A model generated the notes under the pieces. That model had not been told where the DNA came from. It saw nothing but the letters and a program-made list of their open reading frames with translations, and did no database searches. A program made the position numbers and the translations under genes. From Cydia pomonella (Eukaryota > Arthropoda > Insecta > Lepidoptera > Tortricidae), in contig NC_084729.1 in NCBI RefSeq assembly GCF_033807575.1, positions 2,666,001 through 2,730,000 on the forward strand: 64,000 nt of DNA, read 5' to 3'. Positions 43,050-55,067 of the stretch are shown piece by piece (the stretch's first letter is position 1; every line of letters begins with the position of its first letter).

Positions 43050-43430
43050 AAAACCCCTAGTGTACATTTATTCGATATTGTGACGTAAAGTACGCGTTTG
43101 CGTTAAGTCTCATTGTACGGGATTTAGAAACAGCGCGCCAAGCGGGACGTTTTGGGAACTCAGAATCCCATGCAAAATGAGACTTAACGCAAACGCGTAC
43201 GTCAAATCTCGCTATCGAATAAATTTACACTATGGGTACTGTACCCCTAGTGTAAATATTTTCGACAGCGAAACGTGACGTACGCGTTTGCGTTAAGTGT
43301 CATTTTTTATGAGATTTTGACTTTCCAAAACGTCCCGCTTGGCGCGCTGTTCAAAAACCCATACAAAATGAGACTTAACGCAAACGCGTACGTCACGTTT
43401 CGCTATCGACTAAATTTACACTAGGGGTAC
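43050..43430. mobile_element. Two adjacent copies of a palindromic CCCCTAG MITE
   Basis: Copy 1 is about 43050-43240 and copy 2 43241-43430. Each is about 190 bases and self-complementary (GTACCCCTAGTGTAAAT ... ATTTACACTAGGGGTAC), with CGTACGCGTTTGCGTTAAGT arms. GTAC lies at the outer edges and junction. The third copy is split at 8241-9845. Confidence 0.85.
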
Positions 43431-43837
43431 AGAAGTGTCAAAAAATAGCGTCACGTACATTTGGTGTGGTGCAACTGCAGATGAAGACCATTTTATAACA
43501 TGATCAGAGGAAACCGATAATGTAAGGGGGAGGGGTACTTGACTAGGTGGGAGACATGAACCATTTAAAAAAAAATTGCCTACTACCTAATTTAACCCTA
43601 ACATTGACGAAGACGCGTGCCTTAGCTAGAATTTTTATGTATTTATTTAATCTTTATTGCACAAAAGAAAACCTTATAGTACAAAGGGCAGACTTAATGC
43701 CATGAGGCATTTTCTACCAGTCAACCTTTAGGTTAAACAGAGAGATTGAGGCGTAATGTCATGTTAGTAAAGGTTAAATTTCACAAATTGGGCGTCGTGG
43801 ATGACATGAATTAATATGGTTCTAGTCTCTATAGGGA

Positions 43838-44040
43838 GCGTGCATGAACTGTAGGAGGCAGCACAGGAGCTGTCAGATTTTTGACGCGAAGCGTAAATGT
43901 GATGTTTATTGTTCCGATGTAGCCCACAAGATGGCAGAACCTACTATGCACAAGAAAACACTTGACGTGTAAATGTGCCTGTTTATGGTTCCGATTCAGA
44001 CCACAAGATGGCAGACCCTCCAACGCGCACGGTCCCTATG
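43838..44040. mobile_element. ~205-bp MITE, second copy
   Basis: ATAGGGAGCGTGCATGAACT to CGCGCACGGTCCCTAT, closely matching 14873-15082 throughout. Confidence 0.78.
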
Positions 44041-44044
44041 AATC

Positions 44045-44235
44045 TAAAATAATAATTATAATAATTCAGCCTATATACGTCCCACTGCTGGGCACAGGCC
44101 TCCTCTCATGCGCGAGAGGGCTCGGGCTATAGTCCCCACGCTAGCCCAATGCGGATTGGGGACTTCACATACACCTTTGAATTTCTTCGCAGATGTATGC
44201 AGGTTTCCTCACGATGTTTTCCTTCACCGAAAAGC
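44045..44235. repeat. LINE/SINE tail, very common lepidopteran type
   Basis: TACGTCCCACTGCTGGGCAC, GAGAGGGCTCGGGCTATAG and TTTCCTCACGATGTTTTCCT form the conserved body of this repeat. No coding part. Confidence 0.65.
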
Positions 44236-44329
44236 TAGTTAAATAATATTTTATTTATTTATCTTATTTCTTAGGAAAACTTACAGCTAAAGTAACAAAA
44301 TATGTTTCGAAATAAAAACAGTAGGTAAG

Positions 44330-44770
44330 CCAATTACAAGTTTCCACAGGTAGAAACTGCGTAAAGTACATGACATGACGTGCGAAATTGCAAAATCTAT
44401 AATAACTATTATGCTTATAATTATGTTGCTTAACAGTAAGCGTAAGCGTAAGCATATTCGCTCATTAGACAGCTTCCATCTGAGATGCCTTCGCGAAATT
44501 ATGGGCGTCCATTGGTCTGACCGTGTTAGAAACACGGAGATCCTTAGGCGTGCCGATGTCGCTGGAATAGAGGCCTACCTAATGAGACGACAGCTACGAT
44601 GGTGCGGTCACGTCTCCCGCATGTCCCAAGACCGAGTCGCGAAACGCATCTTCTACTGCGAACTGCAAGATGGAAAGCGCAAACAAGGCGGCCAATTCTT
44701 GCGGTTCAAAGATATGTGGAAACGGCATATGAAGAGAGCTTATATAGAGCCAACGAACCCTTAGTTAAGT
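44330..44770 (+). mobile_element. RTE-like retrotransposon C-terminal fragment
   Basis: The frame to 44764 encodes SFHLRCLREIMGVHWSDRV, RNTEILRRADVAGIEAYLMR, RQLRWCGHVSRM and GKRKQGGQFLRFKDMWKRH. This is the well-known C-terminal region of endonuclease-reverse transcriptases. The RT domain is missing. Confidence 0.8.
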
Positions 44771-45419
44771 ACATAATAAAAGTTCAAAATAGATTTTGGA
44801 ATATGTACAAAAATTTGTACTCAGGGTCTTAGGAGGTTAAAACAATGCATGCTTGTTCCATTTATTTGTTCATATTTCTATTTTCTTTTAAAGGTATGCT
44901 TTACTAATAATATCGGCCATTAGAGCCATGCAATAATGATTTTTTTTTTTTTTTTTATATTTCATGGAGACTTTGTGGTCTCTGCCTACCCCTCCGGGAC
45001 ATAGGCGTGATTATATGTATGTATGTACTTTGAAATTTTCAAAAATTCTTTAGCACATTGCTAATATAAAACGAATCTAAACTAAAATTATTAAAATGTA
45101 TTTAATACTTACTTCATTCTTCATAAATCATACATTTCTAAATTTTAATTAATATACAATCATACAAACATACATTTTTAATTGAATCTTATTTCTGGAA
45201 CGACCCATTATTATATATTGTATTTAATCAACTGTTTCGTCAAATGTATAGTTTTTAACAAAAGATTAAATTGATTAATAGACTACGCATAATATGGACA
45301 AATACTGCATTGTTCTTGCACAATGATTGGAACAAACATGTTGAACTGTGTTTATCTTGGAAGTGACGTAGTTCGGAAAATAACAAGAATAAGTATATAC
45401 TACTGGCCTTAGCGTCTAT
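44771..45419. other. AT-rich, no gene
   Basis: T-run at 44940 followed by GGAGACTTTGTGGTCTCTGC, then AT-rich sequence. No gene seen. Confidence 0.35.
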
Positions 45420-45960
45420 TTCAGACGATCTATGGTGCAATGTCCAGAGACATTGCACCGCCTGGGACGGAGTTAAGGAAAACGCAGGGATGCCCAGCAC
45501 CTGCGCCACCCTCTCGACCTCACTGGCCGGACCCACAGGAAAGGCAAGCGAATACGTGTGGAGCCAGGTTGGCTGCAGGAGTCTACCGCAGATTTCAGGT
45601 TGGACCCTACTCACGCCTAACGGGGACTCCGTCCCGGGTTTGATTTTGGAGCTTTCTTTCTGCTAGATAAGTTGCAACCCAATGCTAAGAGGCTTATCTC
45701 CCCTGTGACGAAGCGTAAGATGACGGCTTCCTTCGTGAACTTAGTCGCCTCTTACGACACCCTCGTTCTGGGGTGGTGCTATTCTTAAGTCGGACACCAC
45801 ACGGAAAACGGAGTATATAGGTATCCTTTGATGGTAAAAACTTTACAAAACTGTTTGAAATAAATAGATGAATAGCTTTTCTGGCAGAAATCGCGAAACA
45901 TCTGGTTGACATAAGTATGGTGACCGAAGAGCTGGCATAAGCTCGGTCTCCCAGATATTA
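45420..45960 (-). repeat. Retroelement 3' UTR-like fragments
   Basis: The segment 45420-45800 includes GGCCGGACCCACAGGAAAGG, CTTAGTCGCCTCTTACGACA and CTTAAGTCGGACACCACACG, a typical LINE 3' UTR. The segment 45880-45960 resembles part of the 36970 and 60630 family. Frames are broken. Confidence 0.5.
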
Positions 45961-46066
45961 AATATTATAGACAATCTTATAAAAACAGACCTACTAGACG
46001 ACGATATATACATATAAATAGTAAGTTAATTTTTTATATATCAAAACATCCATAACTCCGGAACAA

Positions 46067-46206
46067 ATGTGACTGCGGCCGACAAAACGTCTCACTTTGT
46101 CGCTTGCCATAAGGACGACATTTGCTTGTATCTTTATACGAATAACCTGTAAAGGCATTCTAATGGCAAGCGACAATGTGGGACGTTTTGTCGGCCGCGG
46201 TCACAA
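46067..46206. mobile_element. Foldback MITE with GCGGCCGACAAAACGTC ends
   Basis: GTGACTGCGGCCGACAAAAC at the left and GTTTTGTCGGCCGCGGTCAC at the right. The inner arms CTTTGTCGCTTGCCATAAGG recur near 58710-58800. Confidence 0.75.
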
Positions 46207-46409
46207 ATAAATAAATAAATATTAGGGGACATCTCACACAAATCGATCTAGCTATTTATATAAATAAATAAATGAAAATACATCCATATTATGTTGGTAA
46301 TAACTTATTTAATGTGTGGAAAATATAATTACAATTATTACATATTTATTTACAGTAACAATATACATAATGGATATATACAAATGATTACTATATAACT
46401 AGCTTATAT

Positions 46410-46700
46410 TTAAAATTCTAAAATAGGCCCTAGCGGCATTGTACCAAGGATGCTGGCGGCATTTCCTCGTTGTATCGCAATACTGATACGTTGTGCGAGG
46501 AAGCCGCCAGCTCTCCGATCACCAGTTACGCCAACCAGACGTTTCGCGATTTCTCCAAAAACCTTGTGCGCGCTGGGACCCCATGGACCTAGAGTTTCAA
46601 CGCCAAATGGTACAAATTGGTACTCTCTACCGAGGCTCTTATATTTATTACGTTTCAAAATTTCGGCGCTTTCCGCCGCTGCGCCCGCTTTTACATTAGT
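46410..46700 (-). mobile_element. Retrotransposon ORF C-terminal fragment
   Basis: The minus frame encodes YKSLGREYQFVPFGVETLG, PWGPSAHKVFGEIAKRLVG and ISIAIQRGNAASILGTMP, a stereotyped C-terminus of a retroelement polyprotein found in many invertebrates. Decayed relatives lie at 36970-37210 and 60630-60720. I do not assign a clade. Confidence 0.65.
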
Positions 46701-46739
46701 CCGTTGGAGGTGGGACGGTGCCAGTGTAATTACAATTAG

Positions 46740-47060
46740 AAATGCACATGTAAAGACATCCAGTGAATAAGGCTGTCCATCCTCTCAGCGATCACCTTCA
46801 GGAGAGTGTTGGTACTGCCCCGCACGCGCTCGCCCAGGGACGCCACCCGCTTACGCAGCACGGCTTGGAAGCAGTCTGTTCTCCACGCAGCGAACATTCT
46901 TGACGCGCTGCACTCGCTGCAGCGCCAGAGCAGCCCCAACAACCTGCTGAAGCCGTTATTGTACTAGATGTGCAGAGCATTGTAGGCTTTTTTGGTGTAG
47001 TTACTCCACAGGTTGCACGTGTTGACAATACGTTTTGAACAGGGTTATTTTCACCTCCGT
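46740..47060 (-). mobile_element. Non-LTR retrotransposon C-terminal fragment
   Basis: The minus frames contain CSASRMFAAWRTDCFQAVLR and RVRGSTNTLLKVIAERMDS, the same tail family as 15510-15830. Frameshifted. Confidence 0.65.
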
Positions 47061-47194
47061 AGAACAACAACAAAATATAAACTTATAGACATAGAAAACA
47101 TCCATCCAAATTCAGGAATAAATATCTATAAGTATATTCATCACACACCTTACCGGGATTCGAAACCATCGGCCTCATATTATCATCAGTCAAA

Positions 47195-47900
47195 ATTCAA
47201 AATTCAAAAATTTCAAAATTCAAAAATTTATTCTGCAAGTAGGCCTCAAGGGCTCTTTTACAAGTCAATACAACATTTATAGTAACATCATATAGTGACA
47301 TGAAAAATACATAACAACATTTATAAATACAACAGCCAATACCTGGGTAAACATTACATTATAATAATCTTAAAATAAATAATTACTACAATACAATAGA
47401 GATGTATAGTCTCTATGGTTAAAAACACATTAAATCTGGAGATGTAAAAGGTCCCCAATGTCAGAGTACTAATACTAATAAAATTTGGAGGTGTAAAGTC
47501 TCTCCAAGTGTCAAAATAAAAATTATACTAAATAAATAAACCGCGTCTGGACTGTTAAACTAGCAGTCTCATAAACTAATGCTACATTCTGTACATAACT
47601 AGTATGTACCAAGTCAAGTATATTATACAATATGACAGAGACGTATAGTCTCCACGGTTAATACATTAAGTTTGGAGATGTATAAGGTCCCCACGGTCTG
47701 AGAAAAATAATAATACACAATAATAAGATTTGGAGGTGTAAAGGTTCTCCAAATGTCAAAGAATAAAAAAAATAAAAAATTGTATGAAATACATGTTTCA
47801 CGTCAAGAGACTGTTAAGCTAACAATCTTAAAACTAGTTCTACAGAATACATAACTACTATGTATTTAATATGTCAATGTCATCATCAAAATAACTAAAA
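47195..47900 (-). mobile_element. LINE 3' untranslated tail
   Basis: On the minus strand it ends in a TTTTGAATTTTGAA-type microsatellite. It contains GAGCCCTTGAGGCCTACTTG and two diverged internal copies of a block with GGAGATGTA and GTCTCCA motifs (47400-47520, 47635-47760). No coding capacity. Confidence 0.6.
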
Positions 47901-48035
47901 CATAACAAACATTAATACATAAGGTTAAACAGCTAGAAACAACAGCGCTATATGCCTCTCCGGGACACTGCACGCAAAACTATTACAGCTTTTGAGACTG
48001 GATACTTAGCCATGATTCCGTGTCTCCCATAAGTC

Positions 48036-48119
48036 AGTATTTGACGACCGGTCTAGCCTAGTGGGTATATAGTAACTACCTACTATATACCCGCTAGGCT
48101 AGACCGGTCGTCAAATACT
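48036..48119. repeat. Near-perfect inverted repeat built from a SINE head
   Basis: The tRNA-like promoter sequence (TTTGACGACCGGTCTAGCCT ... GTGGGTATATAGTA) is followed after six bases by its reverse complement. The arms are 39 bases with one visible mismatch (GTGGG versus CCCGC). A minus-strand SINE head remnant with GGTTCGAATCC continues to about 48200. Confidence 0.8.
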
Positions 48120-48235
48120 TATTTGTAATAAACACACAAATAAATGCCATTACCAGGATTCGAACCTGGGGCCTCGTGTTTGTAGGCAGGGTCACCAATT
48201 AGGGTAAATTAAAACATGGCATTTCATAAAAATGG

Positions 48236-48905
48236 GACCCGGGTACGTCCTTAAACTACGTCCACAAGAGAGGTATGGGCATTGTGAATGTCATCTAGCT
48301 TAGTGTGGTAGGGCACAGCACAGCGGATATCATTCCAGATCTAGAGCAGAGCCCAACTGGGGAAGTACCTCCACCTTACAGAAAACCGCAGCTAAATAAC
48401 ACTAGACCCTACTCATAGTGTTGTGTTCCTGCCGGTGAGTAAGGTTGCCAGAGCTTAACGAGGGTTTACATTGCGGAGTGTTAGGGCCGGGAATTCCATC
48501 ACCCGCCTGAAGAGGTTTCGAGCTGAAAGACCCTCAAGTGCTCCGAGGCGCGTTCAGCGGAGTAGGCTGGTGCAGCAGCATGAGTAGTGTCTAATGTTAT
48601 TTGGCTGCGGTTTTCTGTAAGGAGATATTTCCCCAGTCGGGCTCTGCTCTAGGTCTGGAATGACATCCGCTGTGCTGTGCCCTACCACACGAAGCGAGAT
48701 GACATTCACAGTGCGCATAAAGCCTGACCAGTAATATATAATCACGCACCATATTGCGGAATTTCATGGGAACTAAAAATTTCATACTAAACATGAACTG
48801 TCACTCTATACATGAAAATAACAGCGCCTTCTTGACAATGATCATATATTTCTGGTCGGTCTTTACCTCTGTTTTGGACGTAGTTTAAGGATATACTTAC
48901 CCGGG
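48236..48905. mobile_element. Inverted pair of retroelement 3' ends
   Basis: The forward copy 48236-48490 (TCCAGATCTAGAGCAGAGCC, CGTTCCTGCCGGTGAG-like core) is followed by an inverted copy 48595-48905 (GGGCTCTGCTCTAGGTCTGG), itself interrupted near 48720-48850. Same family as 26690-27060 and 52370-52735. Confidence 0.65.
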
Positions 48906-50169
48906 TCCACACAACTAAATATACCGTAAAATGGGGTGAGTAGGGATAAAACTGACATTCAAACCTCGATAAAACTTTATTTTTACATGTGGCAAACTGA
49001 TTTTTATACGACTGTACGACTGACATAAGGGCGGTCACAGACTAGCGTTTTATGCGAGCGTACGCGTACAAGCGTGTAAGCTCGTATAGACCAAATGCAG
49101 GGAAATGTAACGCGCTTATAAGCTCGTACATCAGATATATCGGAGCGGCCAAGGTGCTCATAAATATCTGAACACGCCTCTATTGTCAAGGCGCTAGAGT
49201 TCATATTCAGATACTTTTGAGCGCCTCGTCCGCCCTGATATATCTGATGGCGACTTTACCCCCGAAACGACCGACGCGCGTAAAATATAGTATTCTGAAA
49301 CCGCGCCAACAACTACGAGTACTACTAGTACTAAAAAAACTTTGTGTAAACTTTTTGTTTGAATATGTCCCAATGCTCTAACTTCGCCTACCTATACAAG
49401 ACCTATGGGACATATTTTGAGCAACTTTTGTCCAAGACTTTGGAATACAATGTTAAATATTTAAAAACACATTTTTTTATAGAATATGGAAAGAAAAATG
49501 TGAAATAATCAACCAAATAACCTATACAATAATTTTTGCTAATTGTTGTGTTGTAATTTTTTTTTGTTTGCTGGGTCTTTTATTGAGGTGTGCCAATAAA
49601 GAGTATTCTGTCTTTCTATATATACAATAACCTATACAAAATTTGTTTTTCTTTATGAATTACCCTTAAAACAATCATAAATCAACAATTTGTAATTACA
49701 TATTTGGATAAGAGAATGTGAATTTAGGTATTTACTTAATAACATAAATTCTGCCTTTCCAATGAAATATCCTTAAAACAATAATTAATATTAAAGTGTT
49801 CCCCGCTGTGTGCGGGAAAATCCATTGAATCTTTGAATCATAAAATTACTGGACAATGTACTGTCCCGTATTGGTTTCGCTAAATTACGGAAAAAATGAA
49901 AAATTCGTGCCTTAAATACGGGACAACCCGTAAAATACTGGATATGTAGCATCCATTCTGAACTATGGCCTCATCCTATGGGGTAACTCTGTAGATGTTG
50001 AAAAGGGCATTCAAACTTCAAAAGAGATTTATTCGTCTAATTACTACTACAGTAGTAGTGGTAGACTTTTGTTCAAACAGTTCAAAATCTTACCTTTCGT
50101 ATGCATAATATACAGGGTAAGTATACATTTTGTTTTTAAATTTTAACTAGGTATATTAAGTTCAAAGAT
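48906..50169. other. Intergenic, repeats of unknown type
   Basis: The segment 49025-49255 contains inverted motifs (CATCAGATATATCGGAGCGG / CGCCCTGATATATCTGATGG) and looks like a foldback element. From 49300 to 50160 it is AT-rich with no gene visible. Confidence 0.4.
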
Positions 50170-50440
50170 TATTAAGTAATAAATAAATATTATAGGACAT
50201 TGCTACACAAATTTACTAAGTCCCACAGTAAGCTCAATAAGGCTTGTGTTGAGGATACTTAGACAACGATATATATAATATATAAATATTTATAAATACT
50301 TAAATACATAGAAAACACCCATGACTCAGGAACAAATATCCATGCTCATCACACGAATAAATGCCCTTACCAGGATTTGAACCCGGGACCATCGGCTTCG
50401 TAGGCAGGGTCACTACCCACTAGGCCAAACTGGTCGTCTA
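50170..50440 (-). mobile_element. tRNA-derived SINE (family A), full length
   Basis: The minus-strand head reads GACGACCAGTTTGGCCTAGT, with B-box GGGTTCAAATCC and full body. It is close to the 25959 copy. Confidence 0.85.
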
Positions 50441-50571
50441 GTATTGTTTAAAAAAGCATATTATTCAGGGTTGGCAAATACATGTGGAACATAATGTCGG
50501 ACATATGTCCACCACTAACAGCAGGCAAATGTGAGCATATTTTCGCACATTTTCGGCGTTGTCTTCGTTTT

Positions 50572-51217
50572 TAGGGTTCCGTAGTCAACTAGGAACCCTT
50601 ATAGTTTCGCCATGTCCGTCTGTCTGTCTGTCTGTCCGAGGCTTTGCTCCGTGGTCGTTAGTGCTAGAAAGCTGAAATTCGGCATGGATATATAAATCAA
50701 TAAACCCGACAAAGTCGTACAATAAAATATAAATATTTAATTTTTTTGAGGGTACCTCCCCTACATGTAAAGTGGGGGTAATTTTTTTTTTTGCTTCAAC
50801 CCTGCAGTGTGGGGTATCGTTGGAAAGGTCTTTCAAAACTAATAGGGGTCTTCAACAAACATTTTTTGATAAAGTGAATAGATTCGGAGATAATCGCTCC
50901 GAAAGATAAAAAAAATGTGTCCCCCCCTCTAACTTTTGAACCATAGGTCCAAAAAATATAAAAAAAATCGTGGAAGTAGAGCTTAAGAAAGACATTAAAT
51001 GAAAACTATAGCGGACATGATCAGTTTAGCTGTTTTTGAGTTATCGCAAAAAGTTGCTCCCATAGTAAAAAGACACTTTAATTAGGTACTGATTATGCAA
51101 ATTTGCCTATTTGTTTAACGCGTGTGAAAGGTACCGTTTCATCCCTTGGTTAACAATTTACTATACTTTAAGCTCCAGTTTAGCTTATTGTGACGGAAGA
51201 GTAACTACGGAACCCTA
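50572..51217. mobile_element. DNA transposon derivative with TAGGGTTCCGTAG ends
   Basis: TAGGGTTCCGTAG (50572-50584) is mirrored by CTACGGAACCCTA (51205-51217). The interior includes TGTCTGTCTGTCTGTCTGTC, a conserved GGTATCGTTGGAAAGGTCTT block and no transposase ORF. Confidence 0.7.
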
Positions 51218-51239
51218 CACTGAGCGTGGCCCGACATGC

Positions 51240-51500
51240 TCTTGTTTATTTTTTATGATACAGGAGGCAAACGAGCAGACGGATCACCTGATGGTAAGCG
51301 ATTACCACCACCCATGGACACCTGCAACACCAGTAAGTAAGTGCGTTGCCGGCTTTAAGATAGGAGTGCGCTCTTTTCTTGAAGGTCGTATCGGTCCGGA
51401 ATACCGCAGGCGACAGTTCATTCCATAGTTTAGCTGTGCGAGGCAGGAAGTTTCTGGAGGAACGCACAGTTGAGGACCAATAATTTTGTGTTAGATGGTC
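51240..51500 (-). mobile_element. Non-LTR retrotransposon C-terminal tail
   Basis: The minus frame to 51246 encodes RSSRNFLPRTAKLWNELSPA and TFKKRAHSYLKAGN, then the 3' tail ending GCCTCCTGTATCATAAAAAA. It is inserted next to the TIR element above. Confidence 0.75.
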
Positions 51501-52369
51501 GGTTTTAACTGTTTAAATTTCATTAGCTTGTTAAGTAGCATAGACACGCAAATAGAGAAACAAACGCCAATTTCAAATTGATGGATAAGGACAAACGATT
51601 ATAAAGGGCTTGTATGACTTGACAGGCTTTAAGTAAATATCATCTAAGCGCCACATTATCATAGACCGTTATATTATGTGCTTAAATAGTATGTTTTCTA
51701 CTGGTCGACTGTAATGGTTGGATTAAGATGTCGTATAGCAAACTATAATTGCGTTCTTTTCATGTATGGGCTCCCACTCAACTATAATATTCATTTCGAT
51801 ACGCTGTAGTGCTTGATTATGTAATTGTTGTATATACTTACAATACTTTTTCTAGGAGTCATCTAAAATAATACCTTTTCTACTTAAAACCTAAATAATT
51901 AAAGAAAATTAGGTAAATATCTCAGTAGTACAGTCAGCATCAATAGTTGCGGATGAAACAACGCGCCAAAAGTATCTGACATCCCGCATAACTTTTCCAA
52001 ATATAGATAAATTTCTAAAATTCATATTCAAAAGTAGGTATATCTTTTTACAATCTTAGTTGTTCTATAACTATACACTTTTTGTTAACAAAATGGTAGA
52101 CTGTTACATAATGGTAGATACTTATGAAGCGTATACAAGTGTCTTCCCCGCAGCGCCACGTAATTGGTCAATTTTATTATTGTTGACTACAGCGTTTGCT
52201 TATGAATATTATAGTTGTGTTGGGCGCCCATACATGAAGAGTACGCAATTACAGTTTGGTATACGAAATCATAATTCAACCATTACAGCCGACGGGTAGA
52301 AAAAAATAATTAATTCGTTTATTATTCGGTTTGGAAAACAGGGAAAGCCACCAAAGATAATTTAGATTT
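51501..52369. other. Intergenic, no gene seen
   Basis: AT-rich; the open frame 52060-52299 has no recognisable motif. Confidence 0.35.
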
Positions 52370-52735
52370 TGGACCCGGGTATGTCCTTAAACTACGTCCA
52401 AAAGAGAGGTATGGGCAATGTGAATGTCATCTCGCCTTGTGTGGTAGGGCACAGCACAGCGAATGTCATTCCAGATCTAGAGCAGAGCCCAACTGGGGAA
52501 GTACCTCCACCTTACAGAAAACCGCAGCCAAATAACACTAGACCCTACTCATAGTGTTGTGTTCCTGCCGGTGAGTAAGGTTGCCAGAGAGCTCAACGAG
52601 GGGGGTGGGGTTAGGGTCGGCAACGCGCATGTAACTCCTCTGGAGTTGCAGGCGTACATAGGCTACGGAGACTGCTTACCATCAGGCAGGCCGTATGCTT
52701 GTTTGCCATCGAATAGTATTAAAAAAAAAATTAAA
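52370..52735 (+). mobile_element. Retroelement 3' end (STADVIPDLEQSP family)
   Basis: The frame 52369-52554 has GHSTANVIPDLEQSPTGEVP. The end is CTGCTTACCATCAGGCAGGC ... AAAAAAAAAATT. It matches 26690-27060. Confidence 0.7.
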
Positions 52736-52857
52736 AAAATAAATAATCGCTAGACTTACAGCTGTATAGGGATAAATAAGAATATCAATATTTCAGTTAA
52801 TATACTTTATTTTAACCTAAGTTATCTTGAACTTTTGACCTTTAATTATAATTATCA

Positions 52858-53470
52858 ATAGGGAGTATTACTGCAATGATCTGCCGCCAGAGTGCAGCAC
52901 TAGCACCTTTCATAAACCATAGAGTAACTTATACATACTGTGCCTTAATCTTTTTTTTGTCAAGTTATTACAGATAATAAAATATGACATTGATGCATCA
53001 AGGCGGTTTGTTTGCAAAGGGCCTACCGGGAGACGCGAAAATCGAAATTTAGTTATCTGCCTCTTCATCGCCCGAATATGCAAGAGTGATAGAGAGGTTA
53101 AATAACCAAATTTAGATTTTCTTGTTTAGATCGGTAGATTTTCAAATTGTGATGGATTGTGGAAGTGGCGCCACCTACGCAGAGTTTCGCGTAATATTCC
53201 CTATTCCGTATGGAAGGTAGAGGCAAGGAACAAAATCTCAATATACCAAAAAGTGTCCGACAAAAAACCATAAACAGGTAGCGCTACAATACCTAGAATA
53301 CATGAGAAAAAAATCTAATCATAGACAGCGCACTTCACTCCGTCAATAACGCCTAGGTTCTTAGCTACTCTAGCGCTACTCAGGAGAGATTTGGAACTAT
53401 TATTTATAGCTAACAGATGGACACCTGCAACAATTCTGCCTAAGGAGTTTCTGTTCCTTGCCTCTACCCT
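52858..53470. repeat. Two dispersed repeats in series
   Basis: The segment 52858-53040 is the family at 36380-36560. The segment 53160-53470 is the family at 28490-28740, here flanked by an inverted pair (CCGTATGGAAGGTAGAGGCA / TGCCTCTACC ... CTACCTTCCATAC). Confidence 0.65.
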
Positions 53471-55060
53471 CTACCTTCCATACTATTCCGACATAGGACT
53501 TTTCGTGGCCAAATAAAGGGCTTGACAAAATGAACCATCGACAAATCTGTTATCGATAAGTTTTACATATATCAATAAACAGAAAAGCATATGTGATGTA
53601 CCGTTCAAGAAGTTTCAAGACTGTAAATCGTTTAAGTTACAAATCGATACTGCGGCCAAGGATTTATTTCTGTAGGTACGAAATGGTGCAAAATAGTTAT
53701 TTCTTTACAAGGGGCCAAAGTTGTTGTTGAACCGCTCGTGCTAATATTGATACCCGAGCAAGCGTATGATTCCAAAATTGAACCACGAGCGTTGCGAGGG
53801 TTTCAAGGTACGAGGGTTAACCAACTTTGCCTCCGAGTGGAACACAAAAAAAATTTCACCACACCAACGCGAGGAAAATACTATAATAAACACCCCTATA
53901 ATCGAACAGGCACCAGTAATGTGATGACAAATCCTGTAAAACAAGTATTTACCGTCAGTTTTTAATCGTTGGCTACATTTTACCATAAACAAGAGCCATA
54001 GAGCTGCTTAAGTTTAATTTTTCATTGATATTTGTTAGTTTGAAAATTAATGGCGTCATACATCACATGACTGGAGCAAAAAAACATAATTTTAATTGTT
54101 TAATAATATTGAAACCAATTGCAGTAGCTTTCATTAAATACATAGAAATCATAAAGGACTAATTGAACATTCAACTTTTAAAACATAAAGCGGTAGAAAT
54201 TTTACACATGTCGGTGAAATATCAAAAATACTCCAAATTTTCTCTTAAATGTCCCATGATTCGTGCCGTTGACGTAACTATAAAATACCAAAAAAATCGA
54301 ATCGAATTAAATCCAAATGATATGTTCATTTCATAAAAAAATATCATTCAAAATCACCACTTAAAGGTCAATTCTACGAGCTAACATAAGGAAACAACTC
54401 AAAGTTTGCATCTGATTACTTTGTGGATAAAATGCATCTTTCTCGTTAGTCTTTGAACAATCAAGAGGGCTTTTACCAGTTGGTGTGGTGAAAATTAAAT
54501 CAATTTGACTGTACATGTATTTTATATTCAAAATGTATAAAAACGAGAGATGTAGTATACAGTTCCAAAATCATAGAAATCTACCAAAGAATTAGCAGAC
54601 GTGTCCTGTACTTCGCGTTAGCTATCTTTAATAATGTTTTTTCTGCTCCAGCACTTTTATTTGTCAATTTACCAGCCAGTCAGCCAGTGCCAAACTCAAA
54701 ACCAGCCAGCCAAATTTGCCAGTGAAATGAACCTCATAGGAAGCGCGGCACGTGGGGCCCCGGCGCCCGTCTATAAGATCGCAACAGCAGTGTTGTTAGG
54801 AATATTCATACAATATTATGCAACTGTTGTATTTTTTTGATGCTGAATTGTAGGCAAAGATTTACAAACCAATAAATACATTGATTTTATTTATCATTTT
54901 AGGTGTTTGCTGCTGTTTTAGAAAAAATATTGCGTGCTTAAAATTCTCGGGCTTGTCTTTACGAAACTCAACTTCGTTTCGTTTTGTAACTTCGGCCCTT
55001 GCATTTTAAGAACCCGTATTACGTCCCTGTTGCACAAAATACTATAGCATAGATACCTAA
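53471..55060. other. Intergenic repeats, no gene
   Basis: The segment 53720-53990 (CAAAGTTGTTGTTGAACCGC ... CCAACGCGAGGAAAATAC) is repeated at 57905-58100. The segment 54000-54290 matches 42640-42835. The segment 54360-54500 matches 58180-58490. Together these look like pieces of one large repeat present twice flanking the 56.1 kb gene region. Confidence 0.45.
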
Positions 55061-55067
55061 CTCTAAC

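Noticed and set aside
45255..45614. 119-residue minus-strand ORF
   Set aside because: It lies over a LINE 3' UTR-like repeat and has no domain signature.
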